Shown: in pieces, positions 1-6,618 of the stretch
How positions within the stretch are numbered: the stretch's first letter is position 1
How the letters are laid out: the number at the start of each line of letters is the position of its first letter
Source: Bacillota bacterium
GTDB taxonomy: Bacteria > Bacillota > Clostridia > Lachnospirales > Lachnospiraceae
Direction of reading: 5' to 3'
NCBI GenBank assembly: GCA_023436765.1
Contig: JAEZHX010000209.1
Location: forward strand, 1-8,416
DNA length: 8,416 nt
The notes under the pieces: model-generated
Database searches by the model: none
Seen by the model: only the letters and a program-made list of their open reading frames with translations
What the model was told of the DNA's origin: nothing
Position numbers and translations under genes: made by a program

Positions 1-1825
1 TCTCTGACAGCAGCTCCAGTGGTTCACTCTTCAGATTATTTGTTACAACAGCATAGGACAGCAGCATCGCCAGTATAACGATGATTCCTCCAGTTGTCAT
101 CGAAAGAACCAGGTCAGGCTTTGCATATTCCAGTTCTGTTGACTCTTCTTCTGAGGCTTTACTTACTGAGCCATTCGTATAGGTAGTGTCATAATAGTTA
201 CTTCCATTTAATACACTTGCTGCCTTGTCGGTAAGGAAGAAGCCCGCTAAGCTGCCTATGATACTTCCAATCAATACAATTAATAGAATCCCGTAAATCA
301 TCGAACGGGTACAGCTCCATTTGCTCATCCCTAAGGAACGCTCGATTGCGGTACGCTTCTTTTGCTTTGTTATAAACATATTACAGAAGAAAACCAGAAT
401 CAATACCGTGGCCATCAAACCGGCGGCTAATAAAAGTAAAGACATTCCTTTGATGTGCTCCAGTCCAGCCCTCAGCTCGGTGTAACCCTTATCGTAGAAC
501 TTTATTTCCAGTTCATCGATACCAAGCTTCTGGAAGTTCTTCCTATACTCCTCAATTGTTCCGTTCGGAATTTGAAAGGAAGTAGTGTAACCCATCATTG
601 GGCCATAGGCAACGATATTATTTCTATCACTGGCGTCAATAGATTTGGCCGGAATCACGATCTCGTTCGCTGCCATGATGTAGCCGCTGGAATTCCCTCC
701 ACCTATGGATTGGTATAAGCCTACTATTGTGTATTCCCCTTCGAAGAAGACGGAATAAGGTTCTCCCTTCGCATTCAAAGGATTGAAGTCCGCCCATACT
801 TCACTGGAACCAAAGGCTCTTCCGGCTGAAGATCGGTAATTGGCATAATACAGCGGTAAGGTAAGCTTATCTCCTACCTTCAGATTGTTATATCTGGCGA
901 AGCTGTTGGAAACCAGGCATACCTTATCTCCATTCTCATATTCCTCTTTACTGATGTCCTCACCCTGATCGACATAAGTGGTTCCATTATAGAAAGGTAT
1001 CAGCAGCTTTGTACTGTTCGTTGCAGTGACAGGCACTGTATGATAGGGACGGTCGATACACTCTGCGAGGTTAAGCCAACGTTTCCCGTGTTCCGTCTCA
1101 TAAAAGCCTTCCGTAACCTCTTCACAGATAATACTCCTGGTATCATCCGGAACTAGTGTCCCTTCCTCGGTATATTGATAGGAACCGACCCTATCAAGTG
1201 GTATATATGTAATACTGATCTCAGTCTCAACAAACCAGTCATAAGTGTCTACCATGGCCATGATATAGGTCTTCCCAGCATATAATTTATCCGGAGTAGG
1301 ATTATACCTGTCACAGAACCATAAAGTGGGAGTATTGATAGGATACCTCGAAAAAATCTGCTTGATTACATTGATCTTAACAGGATGGTCGGGGATACAG
1401 TCCTCATTTACCGTAAATTCTATGATGATCTCCCCCAAACCCCAGTTCACATTTGGAGGAAGCAACTGATAGCCGGGAAGATAGGCTCCGTAAAATGGCC
1501 TTTTTTCCGGTTGATATAGGTAATCTGCGCCTTTAAAATTCAGGACAGATACGGGTATGGGAGCATTGTATTCGGAATAATAATAGGTCATTTTGGTTTG
1601 TTGCATGGAATCCCAGATCTCATTTTTAGTTAATATGGTTTGTTTCTGCTCGACCGTACCGATCGTAGTAAATACCTCTTCAAATGCTTTGATGTTGGCC
1701 GAGCTCATGCGCCATAGATTGCTGCCCAGAGTAGACAATATTGCTGCAAAGGTGATCAGCAGGAAGAATAATACCGTCTTAACAGGGGTTCGCAGGATTT
1801 GTTTTACACTGTTTCGTATTAACAT
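1..1825 (-). CDS. ABC transporter permease, FtsX/MacB family, large extracytoplasmic domain (3' end outside window)
   Basis: This is the second permease of the ABC exporter operon. The frame is open from an ATG at 1825 to the window edge, giving 608 visible residues without a stop. One transmembrane helix lies at about residues 16-38. An extracytoplasmic region of about 420 residues follows, then three helices near 461-485, 508-531 and 575-595. The segment after helix 2 carries the FtsX-family pattern KKRTAIERSMG. The visible end (KSEPLELLSE) resembles the short cytosolic tail of such permeases, so the true stop may lie just outside, though a longer two-module protein is possible. A strong ribosome binding site (AGGAGGGGG, 1831-1839) overlaps the stop codon of the ATPase gene, which implies translational coupling. 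The likely role is to form the membrane channel or mechanotransmission unit with the other permease. The substrate cannot be read from the sequence; lipids, lipoproteins or antimicrobial peptides are typical of the family. Confidence 0.88.
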   Translation of the reverse strand, partial: MLIRNSVKQILRTPVKTVLFFLLITFAAILSTLGSNLWRMSSANIKAFEEVFTTIGTVEQKQTILTKNEIWDSMQQTKMTYYYSEYNAPIPVSVLNFKGADYLYQPEKRPFYGAYLPGYQLLPPNVNWGLGEIIIEFTVNEDCIPDHPVKINVIKQIFSRYPINTPTLWFCDRYNPTPDKLYAGKTYIMAMVDTYDWFVETEISITYIPLDRVGSYQYTEEGTLVPDDTRSIICEEVTEGFYETEHGKRWLNLAECIDRPYHTVPVTATNSTKLLIPFYNGTTYVDQGEDISKEEYENGDKVCLVSNSFARYNNLKVGDKLTLPLYYANYRSSAGRAFGSSEVWADFNPLNAKGEPYSVFFEGEYTIVGLYQSIGGGNSSGYIMAANEIVIPAKSIDASDRNNIVAYGPMMGYTTSFQIPNGTIEEYRKNFQKLGIDELEIKFYDKGYTELRAGLEHIKGMSLLLLAAGLMATVLILVFFCNMFITKQKKRTAIERSLGMSKWSCTRSMIYGILLIVLIGSIIGSLAGFFLTDKAASVLNGSNYYDTTYTNGSVSKASEEESTELEYAKPDLVLSMTTGGIIVILAMLLSYAVVTNNLKSEPLELLSE

Positions 1826-1837
1826 GGGTTCCCCCTC

Positions 1838-2503
1838 CTAATCGATCAGCTTCCCATCCCTCATTCTAAGGACAAAGTCGGCTTCTGCCGCCACCTCGGG
1901 GTTATGGGTAATAACAATAACAGCATAATTCATGGAATGAGCTGTGTCCTTCAAAAGTCGGACAATGTTCCTTTCGTTTTCTGTATCCAGATTTCCTGTC
2001 GGCTCGTCTGCAAATATGATACTACCTTCCGATGCCAAAGCTCGGGCAATTGCTACTCTTTGCTGCTCACCACCACTCATCATCTGAGGGTATTGGTGTA
2101 ATACCTGTTTTCTTAAGCCGACCCGATCTATTAGCTCTGCAGCCTTTTTCTTTGCCTCGTTTCTCTTAAGCCCATTTAGCTCCATGGGATACATGATGTT
2201 TTCCTGAGCGGTCAGCAGCGGAAACAGATTAAACGATTGATATACCACAGACGCTTTCTCTCTACGGTACAGATCACGGTTAAGGTCGGCCATATCCTCA
2301 CCGCCTACATAGACCTTACCCCTCGTCGGTAAATCCAATCCGGCAAGAAGGGATAGAAAGGTACTCTTACCTGAACCTGATTCCCCGACAATCGCATACA
2401 TATGACCTGTTTCAAACGAATAGGATATACCTTTGACTGCCTCGATCGTTTGATATTTTGTTTGATAGGAATAATAAACCTCTTCTGCTTTTAGAAGTTC
2501 CAC
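1838..2503 (-). CDS. ABC transporter ATP-binding protein, LolD/MacB-type
   Basis: This is a 221-residue ATPase that powers the flanking permeases from the cytosolic face. All core motifs are present: Walker A GESGSGKST at 40-48, Q-loop Gln89, signature MSGGEQQRV at 142-150, Walker B SIIFADE at 161-167 with catalytic Glu167, D-loop NLD at 171-173 and switch His200. The length and the wording around the signature match the LolD/MacB/FtsE branch, whose partners are FtsX-fold permeases; that is what flanks the gene. The first codon is GTG (2503-2501) and reads as Met. The signature has Glu where many family members have Gln (SGGE rather than SGGQ), a common variant. The gene lies 13 bases after the upstream permease and 12 bases before the downstream one. 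The substrate is unknown. Confidence 0.95.
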   Translation of the reverse strand: MELLKAEEVYYSYQTKYQTIEAVKGISYSFETGHMYAIVGESGSGKSTFLSLLAGLDLPTRGKVYVGGEDMADLNRDLYRREKASVVYQSFNLFPLLTAQENIMYPMELNGLKRNEAKKKAAELIDRVGLRKQVLHQYPQMMSGGEQQRVAIARALASEGSIIFADEPTGNLDTENERNIVRLLKDTAHSMNYAVIVITHNPEVAAEADFVLRMRDGKLID

Positions 2504-2511
2504 TTTTTATA

Positions 2512-2520
2512 CCCCCTTAA
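2512..2520 (-). promoter_or_regulatory. Ribosome binding site fixing the GTG start of the ATPase
   Basis: The minus strand reads TTAAGGGGG here, ending 8 bases before the GTG at 2503. It overlaps the TAA stop of the upstream permease (2519-2517). No ATG in the same frame has a comparable site, so GTG is the supported start and translation is probably coupled to the preceding gene. Confidence 0.7.
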
Positions 2521-3734
2521 TCCTTCTGCGCCAGGGCCTTCATCACACTAATCCTGCCCAGCAGATAAAGTGCTGCTGAAGTTCCGCAGATATAACAGAA
2601 CATAAATATCAGAAATGTATAGAGCTGTATCATCCCCAGCTGCCTTGTCAGAAGAACAGAGCCTATCGTTCCCAGGATACCGCCTGTAAGCTCGATCATG
2701 ATACTTTCCATAAATAATGTGAAGAAGCACATACGGCTGCTTACCCCCAGGGATCGCATCGTTGCATACTGCCCACGCCGGTTCTGAATCAGCAGGTAGG
2801 AGGTGATGTATCCTATGAATACCACGATAATCAATATAAACGGTAAAAAGCCGGTCAACAGACCGATATTATCCTGTATTCTGGAAGCCGCAAGAATAAA
2901 GGTCTCATCATTCACCGCTAATGCATTCCCTGCAAATGCATAATCACTCATTGGATTAATCTCAAGCAGATGCAGCTTATCCTTCATTTCCGTTTTGAAT
3001 TCATTAAGCAGTAATGGATCCTTGATGTCGAAGGATGCTGCATTCGCCACAAAGGGGAGGTTTAGCTTTTTGAATGCTGCCTTTGCCCACCCGAAGGGGA
3101 CTATAATACTTGGAACGAATGCTCCTTCTGATGACCTGATACTTCCCGCGATATAGAACTCTTCCACCCCTAATTGCTGCATCATATATTCCGAATTCCT
3201 ATCCCGGTAATCGTAATATAGGGTTAAGGTGATGGTTTGTCCTATCTGCCACTGGTTCTGCTCCATAAAGCCAGCTTCCACCATACAGGAGGAAACATCG
3301 GATAGCAGAAAGTCTATCGAGGTGTCCGGAGCTAAGGTGATATCCTGTGCCGTAATCCCGCTGATTGCTTCCGGCCTTGTAATTCCGGCTGCATCTATTG
3401 TATTGAAAGTTCTGGACTTTTCCTCGGGAAGCTTTCCCACACCAGCCGATAGCACTATGGTAATGGCAGGTTCAGATATGTATTCGGATTGTAGGAGGAA
3501 GTCCACCTTGTCTTCTCTGATGACCAGTCCGGTCTGCAGAGTACCGTTCAGATTACTGATCTGCGCATGGATGGGCATTACCTCCGGCAGAGCCGCAAGC
3601 TGCCTTCGGTTGCTTTCCAGACTGCCCATGAACAGATTCAATAATACTACCACCACAATACAGATCAGGAGGTTTATGATGCTTTTCTGATGATAGCGTT
3701 TCAGGTTTGTAAATGCTGTACGAATATAGAACAT
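2517..3734 (-). CDS. ABC transporter permease, FtsX/MacB family, smaller extracytoplasmic domain
   Basis: This is the first gene of the exporter operon, 405 residues long. Topology is one helix at about 19-37, an extracytoplasmic domain of about 250 residues, then helices near 293-316, 337-363 and 370-394 and a short tail ending in SVMKALAQKD. The stretch NRRGQYATMRSLG at 318-330, just after helix 2, is the FtsX-family cytosolic loop that contacts the ATPase. The length is usual for four-helix MacB/LolC-type permeases. The ATG at 3734 has an AGGAG site at 3741-3745, 6 bases upstream. The extracytoplasmic domain is much smaller than that of the second permease and shows no obvious similarity to it, so the transporter is probably a heterodimer like LolC/LolE. 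The substrate is unknown. Confidence 0.9.
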   Translation of the reverse strand: MFYIRTAFTNLKRYHQKSIINLLICIVVVVLLNLFMGSLESNRRQLAALPEVMPIHAQISNLNGTLQTGLVIREDKVDFLLQSEYISEPAITIVLSAGVGKLPEEKSRTFNTIDAAGITRPEAISGITAQDITLAPDTSIDFLLSDVSSCMVEAGFMEQNQWQIGQTITLTLYYDYRDRNSEYMMQQLGVEEFYIAGSIRSSEGAFVPSIIVPFGWAKAAFKKLNLPFVANAASFDIKDPLLLNEFKTEMKDKLHLLEINPMSDYAFAGNALAVNDETFILAASRIQDNIGLLTGFLPFILIIVVFIGYITSYLLIQNRRGQYATMRSLGVSSRMCFFTLFMESIMIELTGGILGTIGSVLLTRQLGMIQLYTFLIFMFCYICGTSAALYLLGRISVMKALAQKD

Positions 3735-3795
3735 GGTTATCTCCTGCGTTACAAGTAATAGAGAGCATGAACCTTCGCTCCTACATTTTTGGCTG

Positions 3796-3823
3796 ATTAT
3801 TACTTAAAATACATTTAAGTTAA
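3796..3823 (-). promoter_or_regulatory. Candidate promoter of the ABC exporter operon
   Basis: On the minus strand TTAACT (3823-3818) and AATAAT (3801-3796) are 16 bases apart, a fair sigma-A-type arrangement about 60 bases upstream of the first permease start. It would give a leader of about 55 bases. The surroundings are very AT-rich, so other -10-like hexamers exist and the assignment is tentative. Confidence 0.35.
3802..3820. promoter_or_regulatory. Candidate operator dyad inside the ABC promoter spacer
   Basis: ACTTAAA (3802-3808) and TTTAAGT (3814-3820) form a perfect 7-bp inverted repeat around the 5-base spacer ATACA. It fills the gap between the proposed -10 and -35 boxes, a usual place for a repressor or MerR-like activator. 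Because the region is AT-rich, a chance dyad cannot be excluded. Confidence 0.3.
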
Positions 3824-3920
3824 TTACAATATTAACACATATTTAGATTAAATACCATTTTTTTCATAAAATAATTATCATATAAAGAAATCATCCAATG
3901 CCTTATAGTAATACAATGAA

Positions 3921-3952
3921 AGAGAAAAAAGGATGCAAATTAATGCATCCTT
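3921..3952 (-). terminator. Intrinsic terminator after the ArsR remnant (may also end arr transcripts)
   Basis: The minus strand forms a perfect 9-bp stem, AAGGATGCA (3952-3944) with TGCATCCTT (3937-3929), around a 6-base loop. The run TTTTTT then CTCT follows. The stem begins inside the TAA stop of the ArsR remnant. No other terminator lies between arr and this point, so it probably also stops arr readthrough and insulates the ABC operon. Confidence 0.75.
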
Positions 3953-4133
3953 AAAGTAAATCCTTTTTAAGCTGTTCTATAAATTCTTCTAATACATTAT
4001 GATTCAGAAAGTAGCAGCTCAACAGCTCCCTTTTCCCCTTTCTGATCAAATTAACCTTCACTAATACAGCCAGATGCTGAGATACTGTAGATTGAACCAG
4101 AACCCTGTAATCGCAACTAATGATTCTCTTATA
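3951..4133 (-). pseudogene. Truncated ArsR-family winged-helix regulator (3' remnant)
   Basis: In one minus-strand frame ending at the TAA at 3953-3951, the translation contains QSTVSQHLAVLVKVNLIRKG, the recognition helix and following strand of an ArsR/SmtB-type winged-helix regulator. A further 27 residues follow, including the tail NHNVLEEFIEQLKKDLL. Intact members are about 90-120 residues and begin with helices that here are missing or scrambled. The frame has no ATG, GTG or TTG start before an in-frame TGA at 4187-4185. The segment just before the recognition helix (RIISCDYRVLV) looks shortened relative to the family. A terminator directly after the stop suggests the gene was once functional. 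It lies downstream of arr and upstream of the ABC operon, and may once have controlled one of them. Metal-binding cysteine motifs are not recognisable in what remains. Confidence 0.65.
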
Positions 4134-4208
4134 CTTAATCCCTTTAGCGTGGAAGTGGTTTCCGAAGCAAAAAGAATCGTATTTTCATCCGGCGAGAAAT
4201 GAAATGTA

Positions 4209-4637
4209 TCAGTCGTTAATTGCCTCTATACCAAGCTGCTTAAGCCTCTCAAGGTGATCTGTCATATTCTTAAGCTCCTCCGGAGAGTGTCCCTCCCAAT
4301 CCAGTACTTCGCCCACTACTCTAAGGGGCTGACGGGTACGGTAGGACCTCGTCGGGTTTCCAGGAAACCTTTTATCCGTAAGATTTGGATCGTCCTCGAA
4401 GGGACCTGTCGGCTCCACATAATAGATCCTGCCTGGTCCTTCGCCCATCGCTAGCTCAGCTCCCCATTTTGCAGCATCAAGGGTGGCTGTCAGGTATACG
4501 AAATTTGCCTTCTTACGCTCACCATAATTGGAGCTATACCCCGCTTCTATCAAGTCCCCCGGCTTTAGTTCGGCTTTCGTCCCGTGGTAGAAAGGCCCGG
4601 GGTCCAAGGGTTTGTTGTATTGTGAGTTATCTGTCAT
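4209..4637 (-). CDS. arr: Rifamycin (rifampin) NAD+ ADP-ribosyltransferase Arr
   Basis: This 142-residue cytosolic enzyme belongs to the Arr family, which transfers ADP-ribose from NAD+ to the C23 hydroxyl of the rifamycin ansa chain and so blocks binding to RNA polymerase. The sequence is collinear with the mycobacterial enzyme (about 142 residues). It has FYHGT with His18, NFVYLT with Tyr48 and GPFEDDPNLTDK with Asp83, matching the H19/Y49/D84 set of Arr-ms with a one-residue offset. The conserved FPGNPTRSYRT block (91-101) and the ending GIEAIND are also present, so it should be active. The ATG at 4637 follows GAGGAGA (4651-4645). The gene appears monocistronic. A hairpin lies just upstream and the decayed regulator just downstream. 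Confidence 0.95.
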   Translation of the reverse strand: MTDNSQYNKPLDPGPFYHGTKAELKPGDLIEAGYSSNYGERKKANFVYLTATLDAAKWGAELAMGEGPGRIYYVEPTGPFEDDPNLTDKRFPGNPTRSYRTRQPLRVVGEVLDWEGHSPEELKNMTDHLERLKQLGIEAIND

Positions 4638-4660
4638 TTCAGTCTCTCCTCATTGTATTT

Positions 4661-4666
4661 AGTATA
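4661..4666 (-). promoter_or_regulatory. Candidate -10 box for arr
   Basis: TATACT lies on the minus strand 24 bases before the arr ATG and would give a leader of about 17 bases, just enough for the ribosome binding site. No good -35 hexamer stands at the right distance. An activator or transcription from further upstream is possible. Confidence 0.25.
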
Positions 4667-4687
4667 TATGGATTTCTATTACTGCAC

Positions 4688-4723
4688 AGAACGGCAATCC
4701 TTTCATTCCGGAATTGCCGTTCT
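4688..4723. repeat. Perfect 11-bp inverted repeat between the surface-protein gene and arr
   Basis: AGAACGGCAAT (4688-4698) and ATTGCCGTTCT (4713-4723) are perfect complements around a 14-base loop. A second small palindrome, ATTCCGGAAT (4705-4714), overlaps the loop and right arm. On the minus strand the hairpin is followed by GTGCAG, not a T-run, and on the plus strand only by TCTATAT, so it is not a textbook terminator. It could end transcripts of the surface-protein gene, act in the arr leader, or bind a regulator. Confidence 0.7.
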
Positions 4724-4743
4724 TCTATATCACTTGCTCTCTA

Positions 4744-6510
4744 TTAATTTGCTACTACTCCGGTATATCCGTGTAAAACATTAAAATGGTCTAAATCGTT
4801 GGGAATAAAGGTCCACATATAATATCCGGTTGCGTTCACAATGGTCTCAGGTTTTTCCCAATTAAGAATACCATCAATTGTGATTGTTTTATATTTAAAT
4901 CCTCCTGTTAACATGGAACTGTAAAGCATCTGCCCCTTCGGCATGGCACTGGCACTTACCACCGGTGCTTCAATCGGATTAAGCTTCAAAACACTGCTGT
5001 TCGTGTTCGTTTGGGTATAGTCCGAGTTACCATATTCATTAATCTGAGTGGATGTGTTATAAGTCAGTGTGATATAATTCGCTACCCCAAACCTGACAAC
5101 AGTATTGATCGCCATAAAGTTTTCAACTACAACCTTGATATCAATCGGAATCTTGAGGCTGGTAGCCTCAGCCCCGTCAAATAATGCAATACTATAATCT
5201 GCTTTGGCATCCATGACTGGTGCGATTGAAGTTCCGATCCTGGTTCCGTCTGCGGTATCCAGAAGCTCGATGCGATTTAACTTACCGGTTCCATGGATAT
5301 CATAGGAGCTAGCTGCGGAAACAACCAGCTTATCTACTGTTCCGCTGATTATCAGTTCAGCATAGTTAAAGGAAACTGTCGTGTTAATTGTAAAACGATT
5401 CGAAATTGATGTCCTACCATATTTTATATTTTTTACATACTCATCATAATAGGGCTTCGTTCCTGCCAGACTTCCGAATTTTATACTTTTTACATTTGTT
5501 TTATCAGGAACAGTCAATTTAATGATACTGTCATTTATCTCCAGGCTGTTATTGCTGGCGTACTCCTCCCAGCTTGTTTCCTTCGCCTTATTAATTATGA
5601 TCAGACCAAACTCACCGTAATTCTTGATATTAGTATTTGGTGCTTCCCAAATCAGGGTCTTATCTGGATACTTTCCTTCCCCAATCTTAATATCCAGGAT
5701 TTCTTTTGAAGAGAAGGTAATCTTCCTCATGTTCTTCTTTGCCAATAATGCATCCAGTTCTTCCTGTGTAGAGGCTATTCCTTCTGCAGATATGACAGTA
5801 ATGGTTGCCCATTCACTTGAGGCCGTAATAATATCTTTTTTCTTATTCTTATTATTTAACCAGGCTTTATAGTCAGTTTCATTACGGAAGCTGATAGCTC
5901 GGATGCTAAACTTCCCCTCTTTCTTCGGAAGCACTGTTCCATCCTCTACATTGATTTCTACTCCTGTAGTATCCTCCTTGATTTCCCAAAATGTTATTCC
6001 GCTCGTCTTTGCCTTTTTACCGGCCGTGGTATTCAGGATTACTTCGTTAAAATTGTATTTTGACCCAACACTGAGCTGGTTGTTTTCCGGCAGATTGCTA
6101 ATAGCGATCTGAGTAATATTATTGATTACGACAACCTTTGCTTCTTCACTGTAAAGCGTACGATCCTTCAGTTTTATACTGCAGCGGATATAGGCTGTTC
6201 CAACACTTTTAGCCGTCACCTTCCCGGTTGTCGTATTAATCGAGATAGCCTTGGGATCTCCCTTTTCCTTCAATATTTGCCATTGATATTGTTTGACATC
6301 CTTGATATTAGCAGCCTTTGCACGAAAAACAAAGCTGTCCTTTCCCTTCGTACCGAGATATAGATATTTGCTTTTCGTATTTAAAGTTATGCTTTCTGTT
6401 GCTGTGGTTTTAGCTTCTGCCGATAGTTGCAGTCCCGGCAACTCCATAGTTATAAAAATCATCAGAAATACAATGAACGGTACGAAAAGTGTGCGGCTTA
6501 ATTTTCTCAT
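4744..6510 (-). CDS. Secreted Ig-like/beta-solenoid surface protein, function unknown
   Basis: The protein has 588 residues. The start is placed at the ATG at 6510, not the in-frame ATG 27 bases earlier (6537), because AAGGGAGGG lies 6 bases before it and the signal peptide then begins MRKLSR. A signal peptide with a hydrophobic core spans residues 1-33, with likely cleavage after SAEA. Residues 38-129 resemble a bacterial Ig-like Big_2 domain (INTTTGKVTAKSVGTAYIRC). Residues 132-241 are probably a second Ig-like domain. Residues 243-431 have the short-strand, Asn/Ile-rich look of a beta-solenoid (STQEELDALL, then NTNIKNYGEFGLIIIN). The C-terminal 76 residues resemble the 'GQ-L-S-L-GG ... W ... 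FIPND' repeat of Firmicute surface proteins. No LPxTG, SLH or other anchor is visible, so it may be released or held non-covalently. An adhesin or matrix role is a guess. Confidence 0.85.
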   Translation of the reverse strand: MRKLSRTLFVPFIVFLMIFITMELPGLQLSAEAKTTATESITLNTKSKYLYLGTKGKDSFVFRAKAANIKDVKQYQWQILKEKGDPKAISINTTTGKVTAKSVGTAYIRCSIKLKDRTLYSEEAKVVVINNITQIAISNLPENNQLSVGSKYNFNEVILNTTAGKKAKTSGITFWEIKEDTTGVEINVEDGTVLPKKEGKFSIRAISFRNETDYKAWLNNKNKKKDIITASSEWATITVISAEGIASTQEELDALLAKKNMRKITFSSKEILDIKIGEGKYPDKTLIWEAPNTNIKNYGEFGLIIINKAKETSWEEYASNNSLEINDSIIKLTVPDKTNVKSIKFGSLAGTKPYYDEYVKNIKYGRTSISNRFTINTTVSFNYAELIISGTVDKLVVSAASSYDIHGTGKLNRIELLDTADGTRIGTSIAPVMDAKADYSIALFDGAEATSLKIPIDIKVVVENFMAINTVVRFGVANYITLTYNTSTQINEYGNSDYTQTNTNSSVLKLNPIEAPVVSASAMPKGQMLYSSMLTGGFKYKTITIDGILNWEKPETIVNATGYYMWTFIPNDLDHFNVLHGYTGVVAN

Positions 6511-6516
6511 GAAATA

Positions 6517-6525
6517 CCCTCCCTT
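6517..6525 (-). promoter_or_regulatory. Ribosome binding site deciding the surface-protein start
   Basis: AAGGGAGGG ends 6 bases before the ATG at 6510. The upstream in-frame ATG at 6537 has no purine-rich site ahead of it and falls at or before the expected transcript start of the nearer promoter. The shorter protein is therefore preferred. Confidence 0.8.
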
Positions 6526-6541
6526 ATAAAATTTCATATGA

Positions 6542-6570
6542 ATTATAATCTCATATCATCTGCTTGTATA
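6542..6570 (-). promoter_or_regulatory. Candidate proximal promoter of the surface-protein gene
   Basis: On the minus strand TATACA (6570-6565) and a consensus TATAAT (6547-6542) are 17 bases apart. Transcription would start near 6535, giving a leader of about 25 bases that holds the ribosome binding site. Confidence 0.5.
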
Positions 6571-6590
6571 AATCTATACCGAACAATTCC

Positions 6591-6618
6591 ATTATATCCC
6601 ATCCTTGAATAAATTCAA
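6591..6618 (-). promoter_or_regulatory. Candidate distal promoter of the surface-protein gene
   Basis: TTGAAT (6618-6613) and a consensus TATAAT (6596-6591) are 16 bases apart on the minus strand. The -35 box overlaps the TGA stop of the methyltransferase gene (6617-6615). Transcription would start near 6584. Together with the proximal site this makes a tandem pair. Confidence 0.5.
6605..6618. promoter_or_regulatory. Candidate operator dyad overlapping the distal -35 box
   Basis: TTGAAT and ATTCAA form a perfect 6-bp inverted repeat with a 2-base centre (TTGAATAAATTCAA on the plus strand). It covers the distal -35 box, where a bound repressor would block polymerase. It is short and AT-rich, so chance is possible. 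Confidence 0.3.

Larger units (their letters stand above)
3735..4208. other. 474-base stretch without an intact gene: promoter region and regulator remnant
   Basis: From right to left this holds the decayed ArsR-family 3' end, its terminator, then an AT-rich segment (about 3780-3900) with the candidate promoter and dyad of the ABC operon. The part nearest arr (about 4134-4208) has no recognisable coding content in any frame. No RNA gene was seen. Confidence 0.6.

Noticed and set aside
3229..3690. Plus-strand open frame of 153 codons
   Set aside because: It lies wholly antisense to the first permease gene, has no ribosome binding site and encodes a Ser/Cys/Met-rich product typical of a shadow frame.
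3866..3882. Fur/PerR-like AT-rich sequence (TGATAAT half-site, minus strand)
   Set aside because: One half-site matches the Fur consensus but the other half matches poorly, in a very AT-rich stretch where such half-sites arise by chance.
4134..4208. A stop-free minus-strand frame after arr (reading DTFHFSPDENTILFASE)
   Set aside because: It has no start codon, continues in shadow frame through arr and then through the ArsR remnant, and resembles no family I know. It is probably decayed DNA.
4385..4747. Plus-strand open frame of 120 codons crossing arr and the hairpin
   Set aside because: It is antisense to a clear Arr protein, and its translation has low-complexity shadow character with no recognisable motif.
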